A DNA stretch of 64,000 nucleotides from Pseudomonadota bacterium (GTDB lineage Bacteria; Pseudomonadota; Alphaproteobacteria; Rhizobiales; Beijerinckiaceae). A program made the position numbers and the translations under genes. Positions within the stretch are counted from its first letter, which is position 1. Each line of letters begins with the position of its first letter. The stretch lies in NCBI GenBank assembly GCA_021781815.1, contig JAJXWB010000016.1:1-64000 (forward strand), read 5' to 3'. The notes beneath the pieces were generated by a model, which saw nothing but the letters and a program-made list of their open reading frames with translations, did not search any database and was not told the DNA's origin. Shown in pieces: positions 28,490 through 37,599 of the stretch.

Positions 28490-30133
28490 CTATTCGGCCG
28501 GCGGAACATTCGTCAGCGCGGCGCGCGGGCGCTGTTGCTGGTTCACGAATTTCGACGTCGGCAGATCGCTCGCTCTGGCGCCGAACCGGCTGTCGGCCGG
28601 CTGAGGTTCGGGCTTGAGCGCCGACAGCCTGGCGCGCGCGGCGCTGCGCGGCGCGATGATCGCCGGGCCAAGCACGGTCTGCGTCGTCATGCGCGCAGCC
28701 GGCTGCGCTCCGGTCATGGCATGAAAGTTCGAACGATCGAGGCGAGCCGGCACGATTTCGGAGCGCGGCGGCGGCAGGGGAACGAAAGTGGCGGCCCGCA
28801 GCCCGATTGCGCCACTCGGCCGCGTGGGCGAGCCGGTTCGGTCGGCGCCTCGGCGATGCGCGGAGATCAGGTCGGCGATGGGATCGCGCCCGCCCATCAT
28901 TGTCGCATTCGGTTGATTGTAGGCAAGCGCGGTGAATTCCGCCGGGCGCGTCGGCGGCGACGGGACGAGCGCGAAAGCAGGCAGATCGTCGGGCCGGCGC
29001 GGCGGAAGGGGGGCGACGGCCGCGCTCGCCTCTTCGTCGGCGGCGGCGTCCACCGGCTGCGGCTTGCCAATACTGAGCGCGGCCGGATCGAGCGCGGCGA
29101 CCTGGGTCTTTTCCGGCTGCGCGACGGGCGCCGGCTGGGCGGCCGGCTCGACCGGCGCGGGCGCAAGAAAAGTGTCGCCACGCGGCAGATTGCCTGCTGC
29201 GCGCCGGTTGGCCTCCTCCGCAAAGAAGGTACGGCTGCCGCCGTCGTCGTTGATCGCCCTATCGGGCGGCGCATAAGCTGCGACCTGCGTCCGGCCGCGC
29301 GACGGCGACGTCGCGACTTGCGTTCTCCCGCGCGAGGCCGGAGCCGAGTTCGCGCTGTCGTCGTCATCGTCGCCGCCGCCGAACAGAAACGCGAAGAAAC
29401 TCTTCGATTTCGATGAGGGCGGCACGTAAACGTCGCCGCCGGCTTCGAGTTCGGCGCGCGCCTCCTCGTAGCGGGCGAGCGGCTGGCCGTTCGAGGGCAG
29501 ATGCACGGTCTTGCCGTCCGGGAACAGGCGCACGAGCTGGTCGTAGTTCATGCGCGGCCAGGACCGGACCGATCCCACGTCGAGATGCACGAACGGCGTG
29601 CCGGCTGTCGGGTAATAGCCGACGCCGCCACGCTGCATCTTCATGCCGATCTCGCGGATCTGCTCCATAGACATTCCGGGCATGGACGTATCCATCGCCT
29701 TGCCCAGCATATGTTGCGAATGCCTCGCGACGGCGCGCGAGCGATGGCGCAGCATCGCATTGGTCTCGGGCGACCTGTAGGCGGACATGACGACGACCGG
29801 ATTCGCCCCGGCGCCTGCGGCCCGATAGACGCTCCACACGACGTCGAACAGCCGCGGATCCATCGTGGTAGGCTCGTCGCGTCGCCAGTCCCGCAGGAAC
29901 CAGTTGAGTTGCTTGAGCACCTCTGGGTCGTAGCGACCGTCGACCAGATAGGTCGCCGCAATCGATTCCTTGGTGTGCGCATGGTACAGATAAATGGTGC
30001 GCGTATCGCCGTTGGCGACCGCGGTCTCCGTGCCGCTGGACAGCCCGACGGACAGTATCGCCGCCGCGGCCAGCGCCCGAAAGGGAGCTGAAACGCAAGC
30101 GAGACTTCGAGCTGATCGACCCGATATCGGCAA
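28490..30133 (-). CDS. DUF882/YcbK-like M15-type peptidase with long disordered tail
   Basis: 547 aa from the TTG at 30133, supported by GGAAG five bases upstream. A signal or anchor helix (about 17-40) precedes the catalytic-type domain (about 45-215) with SAYRSPETN, SQHMLGKAMD and FVHLDVG, which match the metal-binding M15A pattern. These proteins are thought to act on peptidoglycan. The remainder (about 245-547) is low-complexity, rich in Pro, Ala and Arg, with a duplicated SRGRTQVA motif. No partner gene is evident; muiA-like on the left is convergent. Confidence 0.82.
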   Translation of the reverse strand: MPISGRSARSLACVSAPFRALAAAAILSVGLSSGTETAVANGDTRTIYLYHAHTKESIAATYLVDGRYDPEVLKQLNWFLRDWRRDEPTTMDPRLFDVVWSVYRAAGAGANPVVVMSAYRSPETNAMLRHRSRAVARHSQHMLGKAMDTSMPGMSMEQIREIGMKMQRGGVGYYPTAGTPFVHLDVGSVRSWPRMNYDQLVRLFPDGKTVHLPSNGQPLARYEEARAELEAGGDVYVPPSSKSKSFFAFLFGGGDDDDDSANSAPASRGRTQVATSPSRGRTQVAAYAPPDRAINDDGGSRTFFAEEANRRAAGNLPRGDTFLAPAPVEPAAQPAPVAQPEKTQVAALDPAALSIGKPQPVDAAADEEASAAVAPLPPRRPDDLPAFALVPSPPTRPAEFTALAYNQPNATMMGGRDPIADLISAHRRGADRTGSPTRPSGAIGLRAATFVPLPPPRSEIVPARLDRSNFHAMTGAQPAARMTTQTVLGPAIIAPRSAARARLSALKPEPQPADSRFGARASDLPTSKFVNQQQRPRAALTNVPPAE

Positions 30134-30462
30134 GCTGACTTCCGTCGTTCGGCGCCTCGTACCGTGGGGCGCATGGTCAACGCAATCTTGCCGAGAACAG
30201 TTAACGCGCCGTAAGAGCGACCTTGGGCGCGTCCGGTTCCGGACCGGTCTGCGGTAACGTCAGATCGTGGCGAAAACTAGCCGCTTGCGAGGGCTGCTGA
30301 CAAGCTCAGGGCGACAATCTGTCGAAAGTCCGGCTTTTCTGGTTCGCACGCGAGTTCCCCGCGCAGGTCCGCAACGCGCGGCCGTCTGACGGCCAATGCA
30401 GAAAAGTTTCATTAATTACGAATGATTACCTGCCTTTAGAATCTCGATCCTAACAATACGGC
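30134..30462. other. Intergenic region between DUF882 and autotransporter genes
   Basis: About 330 bp with no supported gene. It holds two small palindromes (GGTTCCGGACC near 30234 and CCGTCTGACGG near 30383) and an AT-rich stretch around 30405-30455 that probably contains the autotransporter promoter. No ribosome-binding site precedes the ATG at 30463. Confidence 0.6.
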
Positions 30463-33400
30463 ATGAGCGCCGCCCGTCCTTCCGCCCTGCCCGACCAGCG
30501 TGCATCCGCGCGCGCGGCCGGCTTGCGGCGCAAGCGCGCAGTGGGCCTTTTCGTCGCAGCGCTTGCGGTTTCGGCGGGCGGCGACGCTTGGGCCGGCTGC
30601 TCGCCGGGGACCGCCGGCCCGCGCGACTACGTATGCACGGGCGCGATCGGAACGACGCTGCTGACGAACACAGCCTCCGTCGCAATGGTCGGCTCCACCG
30701 CCTCGGGACAGGTCAAGCTCGGCTTCACAGGCGGCGGCGACGCGAATTTCTCGATGGACGCCGCCTCGTCGATAGCGGCCGCCAGCGGCGACGCGCTGAC
30801 GCTTGTGACCTCGAACGGCAACGTTGGCGTGATCACGCCGTCCGGCTCGGGAATCAACGGCCCGATCACAGCCAGGGCAGGCGCCGCCATCGTCGCAGGC
30901 GCCAGCGGCGTCGGCCACAATGTGAACATCGTCACCGGGTCGGGCGCAGTTCTGACGGCCTCGTCCGGTGGCGTCATCGCGTCGGCAGACAACGCCGGCG
31001 CCGTCAATCTGACGCTGGGCGGCAAGATCACGGTTTCGGCCGGCCCCGGCGTCAGCGCGACGGCTGTGGACGGCGCCGTCAACATCGCCTCGACCGCAGC
31101 GATCTCCGGCGGCGTCTACGGCATATCGGCGCAAACCTCCGGCGCCGGCCCGATCGCCATCAACGCGGGCGCCGCCGTCGCCTCCAGCATGGGGTCGGCC
31201 GTGTCCGCCATCGCCGGCGGCGCTGGCAATGTCTCGGTCTACGCCGCAGGCGCGCTAACCGGCGCAGCGAGCGGAGCGGCCTACGGCGCCCTGGGCCGCT
31301 CGGCCAGCGGAAACGTCACGATCACGACGCTCGGCGCAGTCAGCGCCGCCAGCGGCGTCGCCGCGCAAACGGCAGGCGCCGGCGCGATCGCGATTACGAC
31401 GGGGAGCGCAGTCGCCGCCGCGCTCGGCGACGGCGTCAGCGCGACCACCGTCGACGGCCAGGCGAGCGCGCAGATCGGCCCCGGCGGCGTCACGGCCGCC
31501 AACAACGGCGTGATGATGCAGGCGACCGGCCTCGGCGCGGTGACGATCGCCACGCACGGCAATGTCTCCGGAACGCATGCGGTCGGCGTCGGCGCCTCGA
31601 CGGCTTCGGGCGCAATCCAGATCGACATGGACGCCGGCGTGTTTGTGTCCGGTGGAACCGCCGGCCTCGCCGTCTCCACGCAATCGGGCGCCGCGACCGT
31701 CAACGCCAACGGAACGATTTCCGGCGTCGGCGGCGCAGCCGGCGTGTCCGTCGACGTCAATTCCGGCTCGCTCGCCCTGAACAATTCCGGGACGATCCAG
31801 TCCTCCGGCGCGGCGATCAACGTGCGCAGCGGCGCCGCGCTCGTGCAGAACACGGGCGTGATCGCCGGCGCCATAGCGAGCGCGGCAGGCACGATCGTCA
31901 CGCTGAACAACAACGGAACCTGGAGCAACGCGGCCGGCTCGTCGCTGGGCTATCTCAACAACAATGGCGTGCTGACCATGGGACCGGCCGGCGGCGCGCC
32001 GGGCGTACTGACAATCACCGGCAACGCGACCTTCGGCGCCGGTTCAACGCTCAACATGCGGGTTGCGCCGGCAGGCGGCAGCGATTCGATCGTGGTCGCC
32101 GGGCAGACCACGATCGCCGGCGGTCTTCTCAATCTCTCCGGCGCAACCGGCGCCTACACGAAGGGAACCGTCTACACGCTCATCAACTCGGCCGGCGGCG
32201 TGACCGGCAATTTTTCCGCAGTCGCTTCCGGCCTGTCGTCGTATGCGGGCTATCTCACCAGCGACGCCAACGACATCTATCTCACGATCCTCAATCGCGA
32301 CTTCAGGCCGCTCGCGCTCAGCCGCAATCAGCTCGCGGTCGCCAACGCCGTCTATCTCGGTTCGGGCGTCCTCGCCAGCGGCCCGGGCGCGCAGATGCTC
32401 ACCGCTCTCAACGCCGCGCCAACCGGCGCCGTTCCGGCCGCGCTGGCGCAAATGTCCGGCGACGGCGTCGTCACCGGCGCCGCCAATGCCGCCTTGCTCG
32501 CAGGCCATCTCTTCACATCTGCGCTTCAGGATCAGGAAACGCTGTGGCGCTCGGACGCGCGCGACGTGAACAGCATCACGTTGAGCGAACCCTTCGCCTA
32601 CGCGCCGCAGCGCGCGCCCGGCGAGAAATGGCCGGTGTCGCGCCAGCGCTATGCGCCGCCGCCGCCGCCCGCGCAGCGGACCTGGCGGGTCTGGGCGTCC
32701 GGCTTCGGCGGTCAGCAGAACCTGCAAGGGGACCAGAACGCCGGTTCGTCGAACCAGGCGACGACCACGGTCGGCGGCGCGATGGGCATCGATTACCAAC
32801 TCGGCCAGAGCATGTTGCTGGGCGTGGCGGCCGGCTATTCGTCCAGCGCCTTCTCCGCCTCGGCGACCGGTGTGACGGGAACCGCCAACGGCCTGCACGT
32901 CGGCGCCTACACGGGGTTCAGGGTCGGCGGATTCTACGGCGACGCGAGCATCGCCTATGGCGGCTACGCCAATACTGCCAAACGGGCTGTCGCCCCGATC
33001 GGCAACGCCTCCGGCGAAATCGATTCATCGAATTTCGCGAGCGAAGAAGTTCGGACGAGGATCGAAATCGGTCGCAAGATCGGCGTCGAGTCCATGGCGA
33101 TCACACCGTTCACGGCGGTGGAGATCGCGCACATCCATACGCGGCCGTTCGTCGAATCGAGCGTGACGTTCGCCGGCGGCCCCGGCCTGTTCGGTCTGTC
33201 CTATGGCAGCCAGGGCGTCAGTTCGGTCCCGACCTTCATTGGCGTCAAGACCGAGTCCCGCATCGAGATGGGCGGCTCGGTGCTGACGCCCTGGATCAGC
33301 ATCGCCTGGCGGCATGAATGGTCGGCGAGCCTTTCGCAAACGGCAAGTCTGGTCTCGCTGCCGATGGCGAGCTTCGTCGCCATCGGCGCGCGGCCGGCGC

Positions 33401-33537
33401 GGGACGCGCTGGAAATCCGGACCGGAGCCGAACTGCAGGTCACGCGCACGGCGGCGCTGTTTGCGACCTTTGAAGGCGAATTCCTGTCGAAGACGCCAGT
33501 CTACACCGGCAAGGGCGGCGTCAGGATCGGCTGGTGA
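30463..33537 (+). CDS. Autotransporter (type Va) with beta-helix passenger
   Basis: 1024 aa. A long basic N-terminus and hydrophobic segment form an extended signal (cleavage near AWAG at 42-45). The passenger (about 46-740) is made of short Gly/Ala/Val/Thr repeats of the form ISGGVYG, VTITTLGAVSAASG and GTISGVGG, typical of a right-handed beta-helix. The C-terminal barrel (about 745-1024) begins RTWRVWASGFGGQQ and ends in the aromatic W of RIGW needed for barrel assembly. No protease triad or RGD motif seen, so adhesin is likeliest. It ends 1 bp from the convergent WcbI-like gene. Confidence 0.9.
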   Translation: MSAARPSALPDQRASARAAGLRRKRAVGLFVAALAVSAGGDAWAGCSPGTAGPRDYVCTGAIGTTLLTNTASVAMVGSTASGQVKLGFTGGGDANFSMDAASSIAAASGDALTLVTSNGNVGVITPSGSGINGPITARAGAAIVAGASGVGHNVNIVTGSGAVLTASSGGVIASADNAGAVNLTLGGKITVSAGPGVSATAVDGAVNIASTAAISGGVYGISAQTSGAGPIAINAGAAVASSMGSAVSAIAGGAGNVSVYAAGALTGAASGAAYGALGRSASGNVTITTLGAVSAASGVAAQTAGAGAIAITTGSAVAAALGDGVSATTVDGQASAQIGPGGVTAANNGVMMQATGLGAVTIATHGNVSGTHAVGVGASTASGAIQIDMDAGVFVSGGTAGLAVSTQSGAATVNANGTISGVGGAAGVSVDVNSGSLALNNSGTIQSSGAAINVRSGAALVQNTGVIAGAIASAAGTIVTLNNNGTWSNAAGSSLGYLNNNGVLTMGPAGGAPGVLTITGNATFGAGSTLNMRVAPAGGSDSIVVAGQTTIAGGLLNLSGATGAYTKGTVYTLINSAGGVTGNFSAVASGLSSYAGYLTSDANDIYLTILNRDFRPLALSRNQLAVANAVYLGSGVLASGPGAQMLTALNAAPTGAVPAALAQMSGDGVVTGAANAALLAGHLFTSALQDQETLWRSDARDVNSITLSEPFAYAPQRAPGEKWPVSRQRYAPPPPPAQRTWRVWASGFGGQQNLQGDQNAGSSNQATTTVGGAMGIDYQLGQSMLLGVAAGYSSSAFSASATGVTGTANGLHVGAYTGFRVGGFYGDASIAYGGYANTAKRAVAPIGNASGEIDSSNFASEEVRTRIEIGRKIGVESMAITPFTAVEIAHIHTRPFVESSVTFAGGPGLFGLSYGSQGVSSVPTFIGVKTESRIEMGGSVLTPWISIAWRHEWSASLSQTASLVSLPMASFVAIGARPARDALEIRTGAELQVTRTAALFATFEGEFLSKTPVYTGKGGVRIGW

Positions 33538-33538
33538 C

Positions 33539-34552
33539 TCATCGTTTCGCGTATCGCCGCGCCAGTCCGTCGGCGGCATGGTAATCGAACAGGCGGACGA
33601 CCTCCGGATCAGCAAGCCAGTTCTCGATGCGCGACGTCAACAATTGCGCGCGCCCGCACTTCGCGTAGACCGCGAAACAGGCCTCGATATAGGCGCGAAG
33701 GCCCAGAAATTCCCCGACGCTGCGCGAAAGTTCGTAATTGGCGCGCTTGAAGAGATAGGCGCCGCGATGCCCGTATCGCTCGGCAAGCTCCGGATAGACC
33801 GGGTAGACCGCGCCGCGCACAATGTCGTCGACCGCAAAATCACTGAATTCGACCTGCGCCGCGGGCAGTCCGGCCCGTTTCAGCAGCGCGCGCGCGACGT
33901 CGAACAGGACGAACGCCTTCGGATGGTTCATCGAATACATGAAGGCGCCCGCCCGGCTCCAGCGCACGAGCTCGGCAGACAGATCGAGATTCGAAGCCGC
34001 GGCCAGATCGAGGAATTCGCGGGCGGAATCGTCCCAAACGTCGAAGTAGCCCAACGCGCCGAACAGATCGGCGCAGAAGAGCGCCTCGGCCTGCTCGACG
34101 CTCATGCCGCGCAGGAAGGCGAACAGCGCAATCGCAGAATGATAGGGCCCCGTGGGGCCATCGATCGGCCTGCCGCCGCGTGTCGGATCGAGAATGTAGA
34201 TCGTGTCGGGATGGAAGCCGGCGAATACGACGCTGGGGATCGGCGCAACCGAGGGCATGATCGCGCGTAATTCATCCCAGCCGCCGCCGCGCAGAAATCC
34301 CCTCTGAAATTCGAGCGAGAACACATGATCGTAGTTCGACAGCGTGCGCGCGAGAAATTTCAGGTCTGCGACACCCTGTCGCACGATGGTGAAGCGATCG
34401 ACCTGCGCGGCCGGAATGAGCAGCTTCATGCCATAGGCGACGCCAAAGCTCTGGCAGTTGCCGACGACGGCGATGCGCGGCGCGCCCTTGTCCTTCTTCA
34501 GGAAGCGGCGGCGCCAGACATGCAGCAATTGGCGGTCGATGTCGGAAAGCAT
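33539..34552 (-). CDS. WcbI-like polysaccharide-modification protein, copy 1
   Basis: 337 aa, soluble. The VVGNCQSFGVAYGMKLL block at about 29-45 matches the nucleotide or CoA-site signature of WcbI, a protein of Burkholderia capsule loci considered a putative acetyltransferase. Other blocks shared with the next gene are AGFHPDTIY, DPTRGGR, MSVEQAEALF and LGYFDVWDD. It and its neighbour are clearly tandem duplicates. Exact chemistry is unproved even for the family. Confidence 0.7.
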   Translation of the reverse strand: MLSDIDRQLLHVWRRRFLKKDKGAPRIAVVGNCQSFGVAYGMKLLIPAAQVDRFTIVRQGVADLKFLARTLSNYDHVFSLEFQRGFLRGGGWDELRAIMPSVAPIPSVVFAGFHPDTIYILDPTRGGRPIDGPTGPYHSAIALFAFLRGMSVEQAEALFCADLFGALGYFDVWDDSAREFLDLAAASNLDLSAELVRWSRAGAFMYSMNHPKAFVLFDVARALLKRAGLPAAQVEFSDFAVDDIVRGAVYPVYPELAERYGHRGAYLFKRANYELSRSVGEFLGLRAYIEACFAVYAKCGRAQLLTSRIENWLADPEVVRLFDYHAADGLARRYAKR

Positions 34553-34625
34553 GGAGCCGGAGGGGTATAGAGTCGGGGCCGAACTGGCAAGGCGGCGCGA
34601 GCAGAAGGCGCTTGCGCGCCGGCGA

Positions 34626-35642
34626 TCAACGCGCCAGCGCCTTGCGTTTCATCGCCTCGGCGGACAGGACGCTCAGCCCGCGCACCGTCTCCTCGTCGGC
34701 GAGCCAGGCGTCGACGCGCGGATTGGCGAGTTGCGGGCGCTGGTGTCTGGCGTAGACCGCGAAACATTCGGAAATATGGTCGCGCAACGTCAAAAACTCG
34801 CCTGGCTTGAAGCTGAGGCGGTAATGTTCCTTCTTGAACAGGGTCGAGCCCTTGATCCCGTAGTAGTCGGCGAGCGGCGGATAGACCGGCAGGATGAAGC
34901 CGCGCACGAGATCGTCGACGAGGTAGTCGTCGACCTCGATATCGTGCGCGACGAGGCCCGCCGCCTTCATTGCCTTGCGCGCAATGTCGAACATGATCTG
35001 CGGCTTGGGATGGTTGGGCGTATACATGAAATTTCCGCGGCGCGCCCAACGCGCCAGATCGCCCTGCAGATCCATGCCGGCTGCGGCGGTCGCCCGCAGG
35101 AACTCGTCGGCGGCGCTGTCCCAGACGCCAAGATAACCGAGATAGTCGAACACGTCGCGATTGAACATGGCCTCGGTCTGGTCGACCGACATGCCGCGGA
35201 GATAGCCGAACAGCGATATCCCCGAATGATAGACGCCTGTGGCGCCCATGATGAGTTTGCCCGCCCGCGTCGGATCGAAGAGATAGACCGTGTCCGGATG
35301 GAAGCCTGCGAAATTGACGAACGGCAGGCGAATGATGTTTGGCAGCGCCGCGCGCAGGGCCTCCGAATCGGCGTCGTCGCGCAGCAGTCCGGTCCCGAAA
35401 TCCTGGCTGAAGACGACATCGTAATCTGAAAGGGCGGTCGTCAGTCGCTTGAGATCAGCGCGGCAGCGGCTAACCAGCGCGTAACGGTCGATCTGCAGCG
35501 CCGGATTGAACAGTTTCATCCCGTAGGAAAAACCAAAGCTCTGGCAATTTCCGACGATTGCGACGCGAGGCCCAGGCTTGACCGCCCCGAACGTCCTGGC
35601 GCGCCACCTGGCGAAAAGCTGGCGATCGACCTGTGAAAACAT
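34626..35642 (-). CDS. WcbI-like polysaccharide-modification protein, copy 2
   Basis: 338 aa, a paralogue of the downstream gene with IVGNCQSFGFSYGMKLF, AGFHPDTVYLFDPTRAG, MSVDQTEAMF and LGYLGVWD in the same order. It is transcribed first of the pair, with 73 bp between them, and is divergent from the GSCFA gene across 110 bp. Two copies side by side suggest either two acceptors or a heteromer; that is inference. Confidence 0.7.
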   Translation of the reverse strand: MFSQVDRQLFARWRARTFGAVKPGPRVAIVGNCQSFGFSYGMKLFNPALQIDRYALVSRCRADLKRLTTALSDYDVVFSQDFGTGLLRDDADSEALRAALPNIIRLPFVNFAGFHPDTVYLFDPTRAGKLIMGATGVYHSGISLFGYLRGMSVDQTEAMFNRDVFDYLGYLGVWDSAADEFLRATAAAGMDLQGDLARWARRGNFMYTPNHPKPQIMFDIARKAMKAAGLVAHDIEVDDYLVDDLVRGFILPVYPPLADYYGIKGSTLFKKEHYRLSFKPGEFLTLRDHISECFAVYARHQRPQLANPRVDAWLADEETVRGLSVLSAEAMKRKALAR

Positions 35643-35752
35643 TCTCTGCGCGCAATCCGAACTGCGGCGACGCTCAGGACGCCGGGTGACAACGGGGAGC
35701 CCGGCGCCTATTGTGCGGGCGACGGCCCGGATACGGGCGAAGGAGTCTGCTC

Positions 35753-36814
35753 GTGTCCTCCAATCCGTACAGCGACCTACCCGACCATCGCTTCTGGCGC
35801 AAGGCCGTAGCTGGCTTGCCGCCCTTCGCCATCGATCCGATCATCGATCTTCCGTTCCGCATTTCCCTGACCGACAAGGTCGCGACCGGCGGCTCCTGTT
35901 TCGCCCAGCACCTTGCCAGACGCCTGCAGCAGAGCGGGTTCCACTATTACCAGGCTGAGACGCCGCCGGCAGGCATGAGCGCGGCCGAAGCGGAGGCGCG
36001 GGGCTACGGCGTCTACTCCTGCCGCTATGGCAATCTCTACACGACCCGGCAACTGCTCCAGCTCTTTGATCGGGCGTTCGGGACGTTCAAGCCCGAACTC
36101 GACTACTGGACCCGACCGGACGGCAAGATCGTCGATCCCTTCCGTCCGCGCATCGAGCCGAACGGCTTCGACTCGGTTGAGGACATGCGCGCGAGTCGCG
36201 AGGAGCACCTCGCCGCCGTGCGGCTGATGTTCGAGACGCTCGATGTCTTCCTGTTCACCTTCGGCCTGACGGAATGCTGGCGCCACAAGTCGGACGGCGC
36301 GGTGCTGCAATTGGCGCCAGGCGTCGCCGGCGGCGAATGGGATCCGGACAAATACGAATTCTGGAATTCGCGTGTCGCCGACGTCGCAGGCGATTTTCTT
36401 GCCTTCGTCGACAAGCTGCGCGCGATCAATCCAAAGTCGCGGATCATCACCTCGGTATCGCCGGTGCCGATCATCGCGACACAGGTTCCGCGCCACGTCC
36501 TCGTCTCAAACTCCGCGTCGAAGTCGATTCTTCGCGTCGCCGCCGACGAGGTCTCCGCCGCGCGCGAAAACATCGCCTATTTCCCGTCCTACGACGTCGT
36601 GACCTTTGGTCCCAACGCCGCAAAACTTTATTCGGACAGCCTGCGCGAGTTGACGCCGGTCGGCGTGAGCGCGGTCATGCGCATCTTTTTCGATCATTTC
36701 GCCGAGGGCGGAAAGGCGAGCGCGTCCGTGAAGCACCTGAAGGTGGACGTCGCTCGCGAGAGCGCGGAAGCGGCGAAAATCGTTTGCGACGAGGAGGCGA
36801 TCGAGGCGGCCTGA
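35753..36814 (+). CDS. GSCFA-domain protein (SGNH-hydrolase-like)
   Basis: 353 aa from the GTG at 35753, with AGGAG seven bases upstream; in-frame upstream TTG at 35711 lacks a site. The name-giving motif GSCFAQHLARRL is at about 45-56, and the family blocks FTFGLTECWRHK, ITSVSPVP and the C-terminal YFPSYDVV are all present. GSCFA proteins are distant SGNH-type hydrolases or acyl-transferring enzymes of unknown substrate. Here the gene is divergent from two WcbI-like genes, as if the three form one surface-decoration module. Confidence 0.85.
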   Translation: MSSNPYSDLPDHRFWRKAVAGLPPFAIDPIIDLPFRISLTDKVATGGSCFAQHLARRLQQSGFHYYQAETPPAGMSAAEAEARGYGVYSCRYGNLYTTRQLLQLFDRAFGTFKPELDYWTRPDGKIVDPFRPRIEPNGFDSVEDMRASREEHLAAVRLMFETLDVFLFTFGLTECWRHKSDGAVLQLAPGVAGGEWDPDKYEFWNSRVADVAGDFLAFVDKLRAINPKSRIITSVSPVPIIATQVPRHVLVSNSASKSILRVAADEVSAARENIAYFPSYDVVTFGPNAAKLYSDSLRELTPVGVSAVMRIFFDHFAEGGKASASVKHLKVDVARESAEAAKIVCDEEAIEAA

Positions 36815-36825
36815 GCCGCCCGATT

Positions 36826-37431
36826 CTATTTCCAGCCGACGAGATCGATCACGGCGGACATGCCGGAATGTCCGCCGCCTTCCGACATGTGCGCGTCGCG
36901 TTCCCGAATCTCGAATTTCGCGAGATCGTGGAAGGCCGTCTCAAGCATCTCGCGCGTGTAAAGATTTTCGACAGCCTTCGGGCCGCCGCTGCCATAGTCG
37001 AGCTGTCGGGGCGTATAGCCCTCGATCAGCAGCAGACCGCCCGGTTTCAGCGCCTTCTTCATCCCGGCCCATTTGAGCGGACGTTGCGCCGGACTTGAGA
37101 ATTGCGTGAAGATTTCGACCACCACATCGTAGGCGCTCTCCGGATAGTCCCACGTATGGACGTCGCCGATCACGAAATCGAGGCGCACGCCGCGGCGTTC
37201 GGCGAGCGCGCGCGCCTTCGCCTGCCCCGCCGGCGCGAAATCGATCGATGTGACCGCCAGCCCCTGCTCGGCGAGCCAGACGCCATTGCGCCCCTCGCCG
37301 TCGGCGACAGCGAGCGCCCGGCCCCTCGCCGGCAGCAGAGCGCGTTGCGATTCGAGAAACGCATTCGGACTTTCGCCGAAAACAAAGTGCTGCACGTCGT
37401 AACGGCTTTGCCAGCGGTCGTATTCGCTCAT
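36826..37431 (-). CDS. SAM-dependent class I methyltransferase
   Basis: 201 aa. The SAM site is ALAVADGEGRNGVWLAEQG, followed by SIDFAPAGQAKA and the motif II region YDVVVEIFTQF; ALKPGGLLLIEGY is the post-motif III block. It resembles TehB/UbiE-like small methyltransferases. Substrate unknown. Convergent with the GSCFA gene (11 bp between stops). Confidence 0.85.
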   Translation of the reverse strand: MSEYDRWQSRYDVQHFVFGESPNAFLESQRALLPARGRALAVADGEGRNGVWLAEQGLAVTSIDFAPAGQAKARALAERRGVRLDFVIGDVHTWDYPESAYDVVVEIFTQFSSPAQRPLKWAGMKKALKPGGLLLIEGYTPRQLDYGSGGPKAVENLYTREMLETAFHDLAKFEIRERDAHMSEGGGHSGMSAVIDLVGWK

Positions 37432-37599
37432 GTGTGGTCATCCCCGTCGGGCCTGACGCCCTGTGCGTCCACCCTATGGCCGCCCGGCGGCGTTGTGCGC
37501 AACAGGCCGTCGGATTAAATCTTGGCAAGGCTCGCTTTCTCGCGCGCCCTCCCACTTGATTCAGCGGGAACCGGCTCACATCGGATTGGCCTGATCGAA

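Noticed and set aside
30588-33317. 909-codon plus-strand frame inside the autotransporter gene
   Set aside because: Almost entirely Arg-rich in another frame of the repetitive passenger; the autotransporter frame has signal peptide and barrel.
33539-37431. Capsule biosynthesis locus
   Set aside because: WcbI-like proteins occur in capsule loci, but no glycosyltransferase, Wza/Wzc or ABC exporter gene is present in the window.
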